Assembly: GCA_021771715.1 (NCBI GenBank)
Contig: JAETOO010000018.1
Span: 62,001-126,000 of the forward strand
Source: Oscillospiraceae bacterium
GTDB lineage: Bacteria; Bacillota; Clostridia; Lachnospirales; Lachnospiraceae
Direction of reading: 5' to 3'
DNA length: 64,000 nucleotides
Within the stretch, counting starts at the first letter, position 1. Each line of letters begins with the position of its first letter. The notes beneath the pieces were generated by a model, which saw only the letters and a list, made by a program, of their open reading frames with translations, had not been told where the DNA came from and made no database searches. A program made the position numbers and the translations under genes. This document shows, in pieces, positions 41,567-50,472 of this stretch.

Positions 41567-42337
41567 TCAGTGATGTGTTTCTGTGTGGTGCGCTTCTGGA
41601 TGGTGGCCGTCATAATATACAGAGGAATTATCTGAGCTCTGCGTATTATCTTGTGCCAGGCCCATGCTCTGCAGATTCTCCTGGGCCTGAGTCGCATCCG
41701 GATTTGCGGCCTTCCAGGCGAGATAGCGCTCTCCGTCGTAGGACCAGGAGAGGATCAGGCCGGTGTCGCACGTGATCTCGTACTCATACTCTTTTTGATT
41801 CTCCGTGAAAAATTCCAGATCCCAGATGCGCTCGCCGCCCTCACGATCTTCCTCGGCCTTTTCGAAAATTGCATCTTCCAACGCTATGCCGGCGTGATCG
41901 GCGGCGAGCTGTTTTGCGTCGTCGAGCGAGATGGCCGTGCCCTTTCCGTCTGCCGTACCCCATTGCTCCCAGGACGCTTCAAGGATTTCACCGGTCTCGG
42001 CGAGAATTTCATACTCGTACTCTTCTTGCGTGTCTGTGAAGAGCTTTAGCTTGTAGAGGTCGAGCCCATCGTCGGTGTCCCTTTGTATATGGATCGTTAC
42101 ATCTGCTTCCTGCAGACCTGCCGCATCCAGAGCAATCTGCGTTGCATCCTCCTCGGAAAGCGGAGCAGCGGAATCTGTGCTCAGCAAGGTGGCGGAATCC
42201 GTGCTCAGTGAAGCGGCAGAAGTAGTGCTCGGCGAAACGACGGGGATGGCGATCAGGGAGGCGGTCAGAAGTCCGGTGGTGATGCCTGCGAGGAAGCTAT
42301 ATTTGTTTTGGATTCGTTTTTTGCCTGTATATTTCAT
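41567..42337 (-). CDS. Exported protein with two PepSY domains and a His-rich tail
   Basis: A 256-residue protein with an N-terminal membrane/signal segment (about 13-36). A low-complexity Ser/Thr/Ala piece with repeated LSTDSA follows. Two PepSY domains come next: SEEDATQIALDAAG to EYEYEILAETGEI, and SLDDAKQLAADHAG to EYEYEITCDTGLI. The C-terminus is DGHHPEAHHTETHH, a possible metal-binding end. PepSY proteins often hold back proteases or bind peptidoglycan-near ligands; the exact role here is unknown. An AAAGGAGG site lies upstream of ATG 42337. It is divergent from the LexA-like repressor gene. Confidence 0.88.
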   Translation of the reverse strand: MKYTGKKRIQNKYSFLAGITTGLLTASLIAIPVVSPSTTSAASLSTDSATLLSTDSAAPLSEEDATQIALDAAGLQEADVTIHIQRDTDDGLDLYKLKLFTDTQEEYEYEILAETGEILEASWEQWGTADGKGTAISLDDAKQLAADHAGIALEDAIFEKAEEDREGGERIWDLEFFTENQKEYEYEITCDTGLILSWSYDGERYLAWKAANPDATQAQENLQSMGLAQDNTQSSDNSSVYYDGHHPEAHHTETHH

Positions 42338-42504
42338 GAATCGTTACCTCCTTTTCTTCGTTGCTTATCTTGCATCCAATTACAGTTTCATTATACATGG
42401 CGCGAAGAAAAAATCTAGACGAAAATGGTTTCGGCAAAATCTTTCGGCGTGCGTTTTGCGGGATTCATTATATCTTAAATTCAAATATTTATTTCAAGAT
42501 TTTC

Positions 42505-42533
42505 TTGATTTTCGAGGAGACATGTAGTATACT
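42505..42533 (+). promoter_or_regulatory. Sigma-A promoter of the XRE/S24 regulator
   Basis: TTGATT at 42505-42510, a 17-nt spacer and TATACT at 42528-42533. The start would be near 42540, only about 24 nt before the TTG start codon. Confidence 0.65.
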
Positions 42534-42563
42534 CGGGTTATAGTTAGGGAGAGGGGTGGTTGT

Positions 42564-43304
42564 TTGTCGACGCTAGGCGAACGTTTAAAATATGCCCGGG
42601 AGACGAAAGGCTACTTGCAGAGTGAACTGGCCAGGCGGATCGGGGTAAAGTCCTCCGGAGTCATCAGCAACTGGGAAAATGATCTGAATAAGCCGGACGC
42701 GGAGAAGATCGTAAAGCTTTGTGACGCGCTGGATATTTCTGTTTCCTTTTTGTTAGACTATTATGGAAAGTCCGCGTTCGAGCTTCATCCTCTCGAGCGG
42801 GACTTCATTGCGAAATACCGCGCGCTTGATCCTTACGGGCAGGAGACGGTAACTATGATATTGGATCGGGAGAGCACCCGTGTTCAGCAGCTTGCCGAGC
42901 TGCATGGGCGGCCTGCTGCAGTGATCGATTTTGCGGAGCGCAAGACTACGCACATGTGCAGCTATTCTTACATGCACAGGATTGCCTCGGCAGGGGTTGG
43001 GTTTTATTTTGACGATATTCCGACCGACACGATCAGGGCGCCATACTGTGAGCATGCGGACTTTATCATCGGCGTGTCCGGGGACTCTATGGAGCCGACC
43101 TACTCGGACGGGGATCTGGTGTATGTGCAGAAGCAGCAGGTTATCGGGGTGGGAGAGGTTGGCATTTTCGTGGTAGACGGGGAATGCTTCATAAAGGAAG
43201 CGGGGGAAGACACCCTGATCTCCCACAACAAGAGGTATGCGCCCATCCCGGGAGGCGAGCACATCAACTGCGTGGGAAAGGTTTTGGGGAAAGTGCCAGA
43301 GTAG
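42564..43304 (+). CDS. XRE family regulator with LexA-like (S24) autocleavage domain
   Basis: A 246-residue repressor of the phage CI/LexA form. The N-terminal helix-turn-helix reads LGERLKYARETKGYLQSELA then GVISNWENDLNKPD. The C-terminal S24 peptidase domain has the cleavage site IASAGVG (A143-G144), the serine S175 in GDSMEP and the lysine K211 in GECFIKEAG. All parts needed for RecA-assisted self-cleavage are present, so a DNA-damage-linked switch is plausible. No prophage genes surround it. The start is TTG 42564 with a GGGAGAGGGG site 6 nt upstream. Targets are unknown; the divergent PepSY gene is a candidate. Confidence 0.9.
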   Translation: MSTLGERLKYARETKGYLQSELARRIGVKSSGVISNWENDLNKPDAEKIVKLCDALDISVSFLLDYYGKSAFELHPLERDFIAKYRALDPYGQETVTMILDRESTRVQQLAELHGRPAAVIDFAERKTTHMCSYSYMHRIASAGVGFYFDDIPTDTIRAPYCEHADFIIGVSGDSMEPTYSDGDLVYVQKQQVIGVGEVGIFVVDGECFIKEAGEDTLISHNKRYAPIPGGEHINCVGKVLGKVPE

Positions 43305-43464
43305 AGGCAGCAAACGGGCGGCGTGAGACATATGGTAGAGCAGAGCACTTTTGCAGATTTTGCGAAAGAGCCTGCGGACAACTGGTATCGCGTATCCGAA
43401 TTTCTGCAAGGGGGTTCGATCCGCTGTGCCAGGAATAGGTAGATCATAGAAGGAGCGTAGAAGT

Positions 43465-45075
43465 ATGAGACTGACATTTCTCGGGGCGACACATGAGGTG
43501 ACAGGGAGCTGTTTTCTGCTGGAGGCGTGCGGGAAGCGGCTGCTGATCGACTGCGGTATGGAGCAGGGACAGGATATCTATGAAAATGCAGAGCTGCCGG
43601 TGAAACCGTCGGATATTGAGATGGTGCTGCTGACGCACGCGCATATGGATCATTCCGGAAAGCTGCCGCTTTTGTATAAGAACGGATTTCAGGGCCAGGT
43701 ATTTGCGACGGCCTCGACGGCAGATCTGTGTGAGATCATGCTGCGTGACAGCGCGCACATCCAGATGTTTGAGGCAGAGTGGAAGAACCGGAAGGGGAAG
43801 CGCGCCGGCAGGGAGGCGGTGGAGCCGCTTTATGACATGGAGGATGCGGTCGGAGTGCTTGCGTGCTTCGTGAGGTGTCAGTATGGAGAGGAGATCAGGA
43901 TCGCTGAGGGGATCCGGATCCGGTTTATTGACGCGGGGCATTTGCTCGGATCCTCCTCGATTGAGGTGTGGATACAGGAGGACGGGATCGAGAAGAAGAT
44001 CGTCTTCTCCGGCGATATCGGCAATCTGAACCAGCCGCTGATCCGTGATCCGCAGTACCCGACGGCGGCAGACTACGTGGTCATGGAGTCTACCTATGGG
44101 GACCGGAGCCATGAGACGCCGACCGACTACGCAGTGGCGCTTGCGGAGGTGATTCAGCGGACCTTCGACCGAGGGGGAAATGTAGTGATCCCGTCCTTCG
44201 CGGTCGGCAGGACGCAGGAAATGCTGTACTTTATCCGCAGGATCAAGGAGGAGGGGCTCGTCCGGAACCACGACGGCTTTGAGGTGTGGGTTGACAGCCC
44301 GCTCGCGATAGAGGCGACGAACATTTTCCGGCAGCATATGTGGAGTGATTTTGACGATGAGGCGATCGCGCTGATCGAGCGCGGGGTGAATCCGATCGGT
44401 TTCGCCGGGCTGAAGACATCGGTGACGAGTGAGGATTCGCGTGCGATCAACGAGAATATGCACCCGAAGGTGATCCTCTCGGCGAGCGGCATGTGTGACG
44501 CGGGCCGGATCAAGCATCACCTCAAGCACAATCTCTGGAGAAAGGAGTCGACGATTCTGTTTGTCGGCTACCAGGCACACGGGACGCTGGGGCGTGCGCT
44601 GATCGAGGGCGCGAAGAATGTGAAACTGTTCGGCGAGGAGATCGAGGTCCATGCGGAGATCTGCCGCCTGCCCGGCATCAGCGGGCATGCAGACAACCAG
44701 GGACTGATGCGCTGGATCCGTTCATTTCAGACAAGGCCGCAGAAAGTGTTTGTGGTGCACGGAGAGGATACGGTGTGCGAGCTGTTCGCGTCGCGGCTGC
44801 AGGAGGAACTGGGCTATGATGCGTATGCGCCATACTCAGGCACGGTGTACGACCTGGCGAAGGATGCTTTCGTCACAAAGCCGGACGGAGTGCGGATCAA
44901 AAAGGCCGGACAGATCACAGCCGCGTCCGCGAAGGTGGCGCGGGTATACGCGAAGCTCGTGGCTGCGGGACAGCGCTTGGTCGGTGTCATCCGCAAAAAT
45001 GAGGGCGGTGCGAACCGTGATCTCGAGCGGTTTACACGGGAGATCCATGCACTATGTGATAAGTGGGAGCGGTAG
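43465..45075 (+). CDS. MBL-fold/beta-CASP RNA-processing-like hydrolase
   Basis: A 536-residue protein of the CPSF73/YsxA-like group. The metallo-beta-lactamase motif is LLTHAHMDHSG (H58, H60, D62, H63), followed by a later metal His in IDAGHLLGS and the Asp in VFSGDIGN. The beta-CASP part carries VIPSFAVGRTQEML, ILSASGMCDAGRIKHHL and the motif PGISGHADNQGL. These enzymes act as endo- or exonucleases on RNA. An additional C-terminal piece of about 75 residues (VRIKKAGQITAASAKVARVY) is unlike the core family. A 160-nt gap after the S24 gene holds only a doubtful 36-codon frame. Confidence 0.92.
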   Translation: MRLTFLGATHEVTGSCFLLEACGKRLLIDCGMEQGQDIYENAELPVKPSDIEMVLLTHAHMDHSGKLPLLYKNGFQGQVFATASTADLCEIMLRDSAHIQMFEAEWKNRKGKRAGREAVEPLYDMEDAVGVLACFVRCQYGEEIRIAEGIRIRFIDAGHLLGSSSIEVWIQEDGIEKKIVFSGDIGNLNQPLIRDPQYPTAADYVVMESTYGDRSHETPTDYAVALAEVIQRTFDRGGNVVIPSFAVGRTQEMLYFIRRIKEEGLVRNHDGFEVWVDSPLAIEATNIFRQHMWSDFDDEAIALIERGVNPIGFAGLKTSVTSEDSRAINENMHPKVILSASGMCDAGRIKHHLKHNLWRKESTILFVGYQAHGTLGRALIEGAKNVKLFGEEIEVHAEICRLPGISGHADNQGLMRWIRSFQTRPQKVFVVHGEDTVCELFASRLQEELGYDAYAPYSGTVYDLAKDAFVTKPDGVRIKKAGQITAASAKVARVYAKLVAAGQRLVGVIRKNEGGANRDLERFTREIHALCDKWER

Positions 45076-45290
45076 AGATGTATGGTTCCGTAATGCATGG
45101 AGAGATAAATACGAGTATATATAGGAAAGACGCTGATGGATGATAGGAGAGATATGCGGATATGGAAGGATAAGAGTAAGTTATGCGAATGTGAAATGGT
45201 AGGAGAGAAATATTCGCATATGACGTGATAAATATTAGGAGATAGCGAGTTCAATGGAAACGATAGGGTGCGGTGCAAGGAGGAGCGAAA

Positions 45291-45334
45291 GTGCGCTCCG
45301 GTGGCAGCCCTCGGAGCGTGCGGTGGGAGCGCAC
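45291..45334 (+). promoter_or_regulatory. Hairpin upstream of the transglutaminase-like lipoprotein gene
   Basis: GTGCGCTCC (45291-45299) pairs with GGAGCGCAC (45326-45334) around a GC-rich 26-nt loop. It ends 28 nt before ATG 45363. There is no T-run, so if it matters it acts on the leader. The rest of 45076-45290 holds nothing I recognise. Confidence 0.35.
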
Positions 45335-45362
45335 ACAGGATTTGCGGAAAAGGAATGAGAGG

Positions 45363-46574
45363 ATGGATAAAACGAGTTATAGAAAGAGGGAGAGACATAC
45401 GTTTTTGTTCCGCCTGGCGGCGGGAGCGGGGGCGGCGGTGCTGCTCGCGTCCGCCCTTGGCGGCTGCAGCGTGGTGGAGCGCGTGCAGTATCAGTGGGCG
45501 GATGCCGGTGCGGAGCACTGGGAGGAGGCGGCCGTAGAGGCAGGGGTGGTGAGTGAGGTGGAGGAATACTATTACAGTCACCTACCTGAGAAGCTCCAGG
45601 AGGCGTACCGGGAGATCTATGTGCATCTGATGAAGTATGAGGACTCCGGGCCGTTCATGGCGGGGATCGGGGTCGATGATTTCTGGAAGAGCTACTATGC
45701 GGTGCTGGCGGATCACCCGGAGATTTTCTGGATCGGTACGAGTGCGCAGGTGGAGGAATCGGGCATCGGAAAGCAGGTCGTGTCGTACACCTGCGAGACG
45801 ACGGTGGACGCCAAGGAGCGCGCATCGATGAAGGCGCAGCTCGAGGCCGCGGCGGATGCGTGTATCAGCCAGATTCCGGCGGCTGCCTCCGACTATGAGA
45901 AGATCAAGTATGTGTATGAGTACATTATTGACACGACAGACTACGATCAGGGAGGCGCAGACACGCAGAATATCCAGAGCGTGCTGCTGTACCGCCGATC
46001 CGTGTGCGCCGGGTACTCGAAGGCGTTTCAGTATATTCTGAACCGGATGGGGCTGTTCTGCACCTACATCACGGGGACGATTCAGGGCGGCGGCGATCAC
46101 GGCTGGAATATGGTGCGCATCGGCGACCAATACTACTATGTAGATGTGACCTGGGGCGATCCGGTCTTTGCAAATCAGGTGGAGGGCTCCGGGAGCAACG
46201 CGATGAATTACAACTATCTTTGCTGTACGGAGACGGAGCTGTTCAAGACCCACGTTCCCTCCGATTCGATCGCACTGCCGTCGTGCACCTCGGATGATTA
46301 CAATTATTACAAAATGAACGGCTACTACTATGAGACCTTCGACTATGATACGATTTACAATGCGCTGATGAATTCTGTCTGGAACGACAACGCGTATATC
46401 GTGATGAAGTTTGGCAGCAGTGAGGCGTATGAATCCGCAAAGTACGAGCTTTTTGAGGGCAATATGCTGAACGACCCGGGGCAGTACCTGATGGAGATCA
46501 ACGGGGTGGGGAGCTGGAACTACCGCTACCATACGGACGACGAGTTCCATCTGATCACGCTGTACTGGAAGTGA
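45363..46574 (+). CDS. Transglutaminase-like (cysteine protease fold) lipoprotein
   Basis: A 403-residue lipoprotein. The lipobox LGGC gives the acylated C35, so it is held on the outer face of the membrane. The transglutaminase-core triad is visible: C215 in RRSVCAGYSKAF, H246 in GGDHGWNMV and D261 in YYVDVTWGDP. A region before it (about 55-190) is helical. In Firmicutes such proteins are usually thought to act on cell-wall or surface proteins as peptidases. I chose ATG 45363 since the lipoprotein signal then begins properly. The next gene encodes a wall carboxypeptidase. Confidence 0.9.
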   Translation: MDKTSYRKRERHTFLFRLAAGAGAAVLLASALGGCSVVERVQYQWADAGAEHWEEAAVEAGVVSEVEEYYYSHLPEKLQEAYREIYVHLMKYEDSGPFMAGIGVDDFWKSYYAVLADHPEIFWIGTSAQVEESGIGKQVVSYTCETTVDAKERASMKAQLEAAADACISQIPAAASDYEKIKYVYEYIIDTTDYDQGGADTQNIQSVLLYRRSVCAGYSKAFQYILNRMGLFCTYITGTIQGGGDHGWNMVRIGDQYYYVDVTWGDPVFANQVEGSGSNAMNYNYLCCTETELFKTHVPSDSIALPSCTSDDYNYYKMNGYYYETFDYDTIYNALMNSVWNDNAYIVMKFGSSEAYESAKYELFEGNMLNDPGQYLMEINGVGSWNYRYHTDDEFHLITLYWK

Positions 46575-46688
46575 TCGGCACCACTTTTTTTCCTAATATT
46601 CATGATCAGGGCTTGCATTTTTTGATGCTGTCCCATATACTTGAAATTGACGCTATGCGTTGTAATACAACTGAATAGGAGAAAGAGA

Positions 46689-48455
46689 ATGAAAAACTGG
46701 AAAGCTGTTTTGACGGGGTTTTTAGTTCTTTGCCTGCTCATATTTGCGCCAGTAGCTGCGACATTTGCGGAGGAGGATGCAGAGGGGCAGGAGGAAGAGA
46801 CGGAGGAAGCGATTCCAGATTCATACTACTATCCGATCGAGTCGAACCAGATCAAGGACTGGCCGCAGGGGCCGGCGATTGAGGCTGCGGCGGCGACCGT
46901 CATGGACATGGACACGGGCACCTTTCTGTACAGCAAAAATGCGACGGAGAAAATGTACCCGGCCAGCATCACAAAGATTATGACGACATTGCTCCTAGTG
47001 GAGAATTGTGACTTGGATGACGAGATCACATTTTCCGAGATCGTGTATGATCTGGAGGAGGGCAGCTCACACCAGGGGATTCAGCCGGGGGAGAAGATGA
47101 CGCTGCGGGATGCCGCATATGGGATTATGCTGGAGTCCGCGAATGATATCTCGAATGGCGTGGCGGAATATATGGGCGGCAGCATCAGCGGGTTTTCGGA
47201 CATGATGAATGCGAGAGCCGCCGAGATCGGATGCGTCAACACTCATTTTTCCAATCCGCACGGACTTTACAGCGACGATCACTATACGTGTGCGTACGAC
47301 ATGGCGCTGATCGCAAAGACTGCCTACCAGAATCCGACGTTCCGCGAGATCGCGACTACGCGATACCACACGATTCCGGAGACGAATCTGGTGGAGGAGG
47401 AGCGCTACCTCATGAATCATCACAAGATGATGCATGAGGACTCGGAGTACTACTGGCAGTACGTGGCCGGGGGCAAGAACGGCTTCACGTCGCAGTGCCT
47501 GAACACGCTTGTGACGTACGCCCAGAAGGACGGCAGGAGCCTGGTGTCCGTAATCCTGCGGGTGAACGGCGCGGGGAAAGCGTACGATGAGACGAGGACG
47601 ATTCTCGGGTATGGATTTGACAATTTTTCCACGGTAAATTACAAAAGAAACAACTCTTCGCGTACCTTTTATGATATAATGGGGCTGAGTGCACTGGGTG
47701 CAAGCACCTGGTTTCAGTCGGATGTCTGGAGGAGGACACCGGCGGCCGATTGCTCCATATCGCTCACGCTTCCGAACACGGTGTCGGCGGATCGCCTGGC
47801 ATTGAGAACGGGTGAAAAGGCTGGGAACAGCAGGTCTGTGATCTATGAGTATGAAGGGACGGCCGTGGGAGTTTCCAGGGGGACATTTTATCCGATCTAC
47901 GCTCCGGCACAGCTTTCATTTGAGGGGGAAGCGGTGGTTGCCGAGCTTGCGCAGGAAGAGGAAGCGGTATCCGCGGGAGGCATCCGGATTGAGAATCTGG
48001 ATGGAGTTCTGGCACAGACGGCAGCGATTTTTGAGTCCGGCTTTGCGGCGCTGGAAGGGTATACCAGCGAGCATACGGTGACAGTGCTGGCAGCAGGGGC
48101 CGTGGTCCTTGTGATTCTGATCGTCTTTATCGTAGTTCTGATCTTCCGATGTACTTCGGATATGAGGATTAAGAGGCGCAGAAAGCAGGAGGAAAAGGAG
48201 CGGAAGCTTCGCGAGGAGGAGATCGAGCGGATGACGACCGCCGAGATCGAGGCCGAGCTGCGCGCGGTCATGGAGCAGGAGCGAATCCGAAAGGAGCAGG
48301 AGGTACTCAGACAGGAGGAGGCAGTGAGGGCTGCCGAGGAGTCCAGGCGACTGGAGGAGGAGGCTCATGAGACAGAGCGTCTTTTGCAGGAGCTTGAGGA
48401 GGAGCGTCTGCAGCGCCGCGCCAAAGGGGATGCACCGTCAGATCGCAGAGAATAA
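46689..48455 (+). CDS. D-alanyl-D-alanine carboxypeptidase, DacF/PBP5 type, with long cytoplasmic tail
   Basis: A 588-residue penicillin-binding protein that trims the stem peptide of peptidoglycan. The signal peptide ends near ATFAEE. The SxxK motif is PASITKIM (S93, K96), the SxN motif is ESANDIS (S150, N152), and the third motif, usually KTG, reads KNG (K263-N264-G265). The usual C-terminal amphipathic anchor is replaced by a true membrane span (about 473-499). A basic and then highly charged coiled-coil tail of about 85 residues follows, placed in the cytoplasm (EEEIERMTTAEIEAELRAVM, then EEVR/RLEEEAHETERLLQEL-like). Start ATG 46689 has AGGAGAAAG upstream. Confidence 0.9.
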   Translation: MKNWKAVLTGFLVLCLLIFAPVAATFAEEDAEGQEEETEEAIPDSYYYPIESNQIKDWPQGPAIEAAAATVMDMDTGTFLYSKNATEKMYPASITKIMTTLLLVENCDLDDEITFSEIVYDLEEGSSHQGIQPGEKMTLRDAAYGIMLESANDISNGVAEYMGGSISGFSDMMNARAAEIGCVNTHFSNPHGLYSDDHYTCAYDMALIAKTAYQNPTFREIATTRYHTIPETNLVEEERYLMNHHKMMHEDSEYYWQYVAGGKNGFTSQCLNTLVTYAQKDGRSLVSVILRVNGAGKAYDETRTILGYGFDNFSTVNYKRNNSSRTFYDIMGLSALGASTWFQSDVWRRTPAADCSISLTLPNTVSADRLALRTGEKAGNSRSVIYEYEGTAVGVSRGTFYPIYAPAQLSFEGEAVVAELAQEEEAVSAGGIRIENLDGVLAQTAAIFESGFAALEGYTSEHTVTVLAAGAVVLVILIVFIVVLIFRCTSDMRIKRRRKQEEKERKLREEEIERMTTAEIEAELRAVMEQERIRKEQEVLRQEEAVRAAEESRRLEEEAHETERLLQELEEERLQRRAKGDAPSDRRE

Positions 48456-48537
48456 ACAGGGGTTCTGCGGCAGTCTGACGTGTACAGTGCAGGATAACAC
48501 GAGTATAAATAAATTAGTAAGAAGGGAAGGATAAGGT

Positions 48538-49275
48538 ATGAACTGGGTTGCACCTATCAAGGATGAGGAGACATTGGAGAAGTTTAAGGCGAAGCTGCGC
48601 GAGATGGATGACAAGTATTATATCATGTTTGAAATCGGAGTCGGTACAGGGCTTCAGCTTCAGGAGATCTTAAAGTTCAAGAATAAAGACATCCGCGGAA
48701 AGGACAGCATTGAGGCGAGCATCGGCACGAAGAATATCAGAAGGACATTCCAGATTCCGACAGAGCTCAAGGAGATTATCACGCAGTATACGGAGGGCAA
48801 GGATCCGGAGGCGTATCTGATTCTCGGACATGCAAGCTCCTCTGCGCCGCTCTCAAGGGAGCAGGCGTACCGCGCGTTCAAGAGCGCGGGCAAGAGCATG
48901 GGGCTGACCTCGATCGGCGCGCAGACAATGCGAAAGACATTTGCGTGGAGGTACTACAAGTCTACAGGTGACATCTATTACCTGCAGAATCTGCTGAATC
49001 ACGCATCGCCGTCCATCACCTACCGCTACATCGGGGAGAAGCCGAATGTGGAGGTCTATCTGAAAAAGATGACGCCGGAGGAGAATGAGCGGAGCCGCTA
49101 CCTGCTCTACAAGAACGGCAACGGCAAGAAGCGCGTCAAGGAGCTACAGAAGGTGCTTGAGGCGATCGAGGCTGAGATGGACAACCCGCTCAACAATGAT
49201 GCCTACTACGGAAGAGTCGACTGCCTGCTGACCGAGATGGAAGACCTGGTGGAGAACTTTAAAAAGACAAGATAA
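48538..49275 (+). CDS. Degenerate tyrosine recombinase-like protein (catalytic domain only)
   Basis: A 245-residue protein with the fold of a tyrosine recombinase catalytic domain but no N-terminal core-binding domain. In the first Arg motif the usual TGLRxSE reads TGLQLQE (Q40). In the HxLR motif it reads QTMRKTF, so His is Q129 while R132 remains. H155 in LLNHAS and Y164 in TYRYIG are kept. Two of the five helper residues are therefore lost, which makes normal strand exchange doubtful. A C-terminal helical extension (about 185-245) is added. No att-like repeats or phage genes are nearby, so it may be a domesticated DNA-binding protein. Confidence 0.8.
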   Translation: MNWVAPIKDEETLEKFKAKLREMDDKYYIMFEIGVGTGLQLQEILKFKNKDIRGKDSIEASIGTKNIRRTFQIPTELKEIITQYTEGKDPEAYLILGHASSSAPLSREQAYRAFKSAGKSMGLTSIGAQTMRKTFAWRYYKSTGDIYYLQNLLNHASPSITYRYIGEKPNVEVYLKKMTPEENERSRYLLYKNGNGKKRVKELQKVLEAIEAEMDNPLNNDAYYGRVDCLLTEMEDLVENFKKTR

Positions 49276-49299
49276 GAGAAAATAGAAGAGAATAAAAGG

Positions 49300-49334
49300 A
49301 CAGCCGTCGTATCGGAAAACCGATCGGCGGCTGT
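49300..49334. terminator. Terminator hairpin between convergent genes
   Basis: ACAGCCG (49300-49306) pairs with CGGCTGT (49328-49334), and inside it ATCGG (49311-49315) pairs with CCGAT (49320-49324) around AAAA. TTTG follows on the right and an A-rich run precedes it on the left. Confidence 0.65.
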
Positions 49335-49362
49335 TTGTGCGTCTAATTGATTATTACGGGAT

Positions 49363-50172
49363 TTATCTCCGCAAGGTGTTCGGCGCGTTGAAATGCGCCT
49401 CGATCCGTGTCGTCTCGGGATTGACGATCAGGAGCTCCTTGCCGAGGTCGGCCGCCTGGCGCACCTGGTCTTCGGGCGCGCGCGTGTCGGTGATGATCAG
49501 GTCGATATCGGCGAGCCGGACGCTGTTGCAGATCGAGTTGACGCCCCACTTGGAGTAATCGAGGAGCAGGATCCTGCGGTCCGCGATGGAGGCAAGGGAG
49601 CGCTTCGTGTCGGTCAGAAGCTGGGTGTGCTCGAAGGTGCCCTCCGGGATGCGCAGGGAACGGCAGGAGATGAAGGCGAGGTCCACCTTGTACTGCTTCA
49701 GGCCGCCGAGATCGTTCAGCAGCAGGGTGCGGTTGCTGTGGTGCACGAAGCCGCCGGGCAGGAGGACCTGCACATCCTTCCGGTCGCAGAGGGACATCGC
49801 GGCGACGAGGCTGGGCGTGATGACGGAGAGCGGAAAATGATCCGGGATCAGATTCACGAGCTGCTGAATCGTCGTGCCGGAGTCGAGGCAGATGCTCATG
49901 TCGGGCTTGAGAAAGGTCATCGCGATCGTGGCGATGGCTTTTTTCTCGCGCACATTTTCTTCGATTTCCTTATAATAATCCGTCGATTTTGCCGGAGTCT
50001 GCAAGGTGGCATAGCCATGCTCGCGCCGGACGAAGCCCATCTGCTGCAGCTCGTCCAGGTTGCGGCGGACGGTCATATCCGTACAGGAGAGAAGCTGTGC
50101 AAGCTCTTTTACACTGACAACATTTTTTGATTCCATGATCTCGATAATTTTCGAGTGTTTATCTCTGCTCAT
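49363..50172 (-). CDS. DeoR family transcriptional regulator
   Basis: A 269-residue repressor. The N-terminal DeoR helix-turn-helix is KIIEIMESKNVVSVKELAQL then CTDMTVRRNLDEL. The C-terminal sugar-phosphate sensing domain carries DSGTTIQQLVN and VLLPGGFVHHSN, typical of the DeoRC fold. Members usually respond to a phosphorylated sugar. It faces away from the split transketolase genes, so pentose or related sugar-phosphate control is a sensible inference. GGAGGG lies 7 nt before ATG 50172. The longer frame to 50283 runs into the dispersed repeat element and is not credible. Confidence 0.92.
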   Translation of the reverse strand: MSRDKHSKIIEIMESKNVVSVKELAQLLSCTDMTVRRNLDELQQMGFVRREHGYATLQTPAKSTDYYKEIEENVREKKAIATIAMTFLKPDMSICLDSGTTIQQLVNLIPDHFPLSVITPSLVAAMSLCDRKDVQVLLPGGFVHHSNRTLLLNDLGGLKQYKVDLAFISCRSLRIPEGTFEHTQLLTDTKRSLASIADRRILLLDYSKWGVNSICNSVRLADIDLIITDTRAPEDQVRQAADLGKELLIVNPETTRIEAHFNAPNTLRR

Positions 50173-50199
50173 ACAGAAAGCCCTCCAAACTGGTAGATG

Positions 50200-50294
50200 G
50201 TTACAGTTCAGCCATGCATAAAAACGGGAAGACAGGAGCTGCGTTGCGCCGACCGAAGCGGGGCGCAGACCTGCGGCCTGCATGGCGTTCTGAC
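50200..50294. repeat. Dispersed repeat element, copy B (one terminal repeat missing)
   Basis: GTTACAGTTCAGCC (50200-50213) followed by ATGCATAAAA and CGGGAAGACAG matches the right end of copy A (6546-6730) in inverted orientation. The block 50272-50290, read on the minus strand as ACGCCATGCAGGCCGCAG, matches the left part of copy A. The far terminal repeat is absent. It lies in the region between the DeoR gene and its divergent transketolase partner. Confidence 0.7.
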
Positions 50295-50382
50295 AATAGT
50301 CTGATACATACGGTCAGTATAAGAGAAACTGGTAGAAAAAGCAAGGAAAGAATAAAATGTTTGAAAAAGAACGAAAAATGTG

Positions 50383-50411
50383 TTGACAAACAAACTATTA
50401 AGTGTTATACA
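50383..50411 (+). promoter_or_regulatory. Sigma-A promoter of the transketolase genes
   Basis: A perfect TTGACA at 50383-50388, a 17-nt spacer and TATACA at 50406-50411. The start would be near 50418, about 55 nt before the ATG. The AT-rich leader (GATAAGTAAATAAAG) could hold a DeoR operator; no clear repeat is seen. Confidence 0.75.
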
Positions 50412-50472
50412 TAAGACATAGATAAGTAAATAAAGAACAAAACAAGAATGAACGAAACGAGGAGGTAACGCA

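Noticed and set aside
42564-43304. LexA-like repressor considered as a sign of a prophage
   Set aside because: No other phage gene in the surrounding 20 kb.
43405-43435. GGTTCGATCC, looking like a tRNA T-loop
   Set aside because: No 5-bp T-stem, acceptor stem or anticodon arm around it.
43332-43442. 36-codon frame after the S24 repressor (MVEQSTFADF...)
   Set aside because: Only a weak ribosome site, no family, and too short to support; could be a real small protein but there is no evidence.
48538-49275. Integrase considered as the marker of a mobile element or prophage
   Set aside because: No att repeats, no phage or conjugation genes and loss of catalytic residues; treated as a chromosomal gene.
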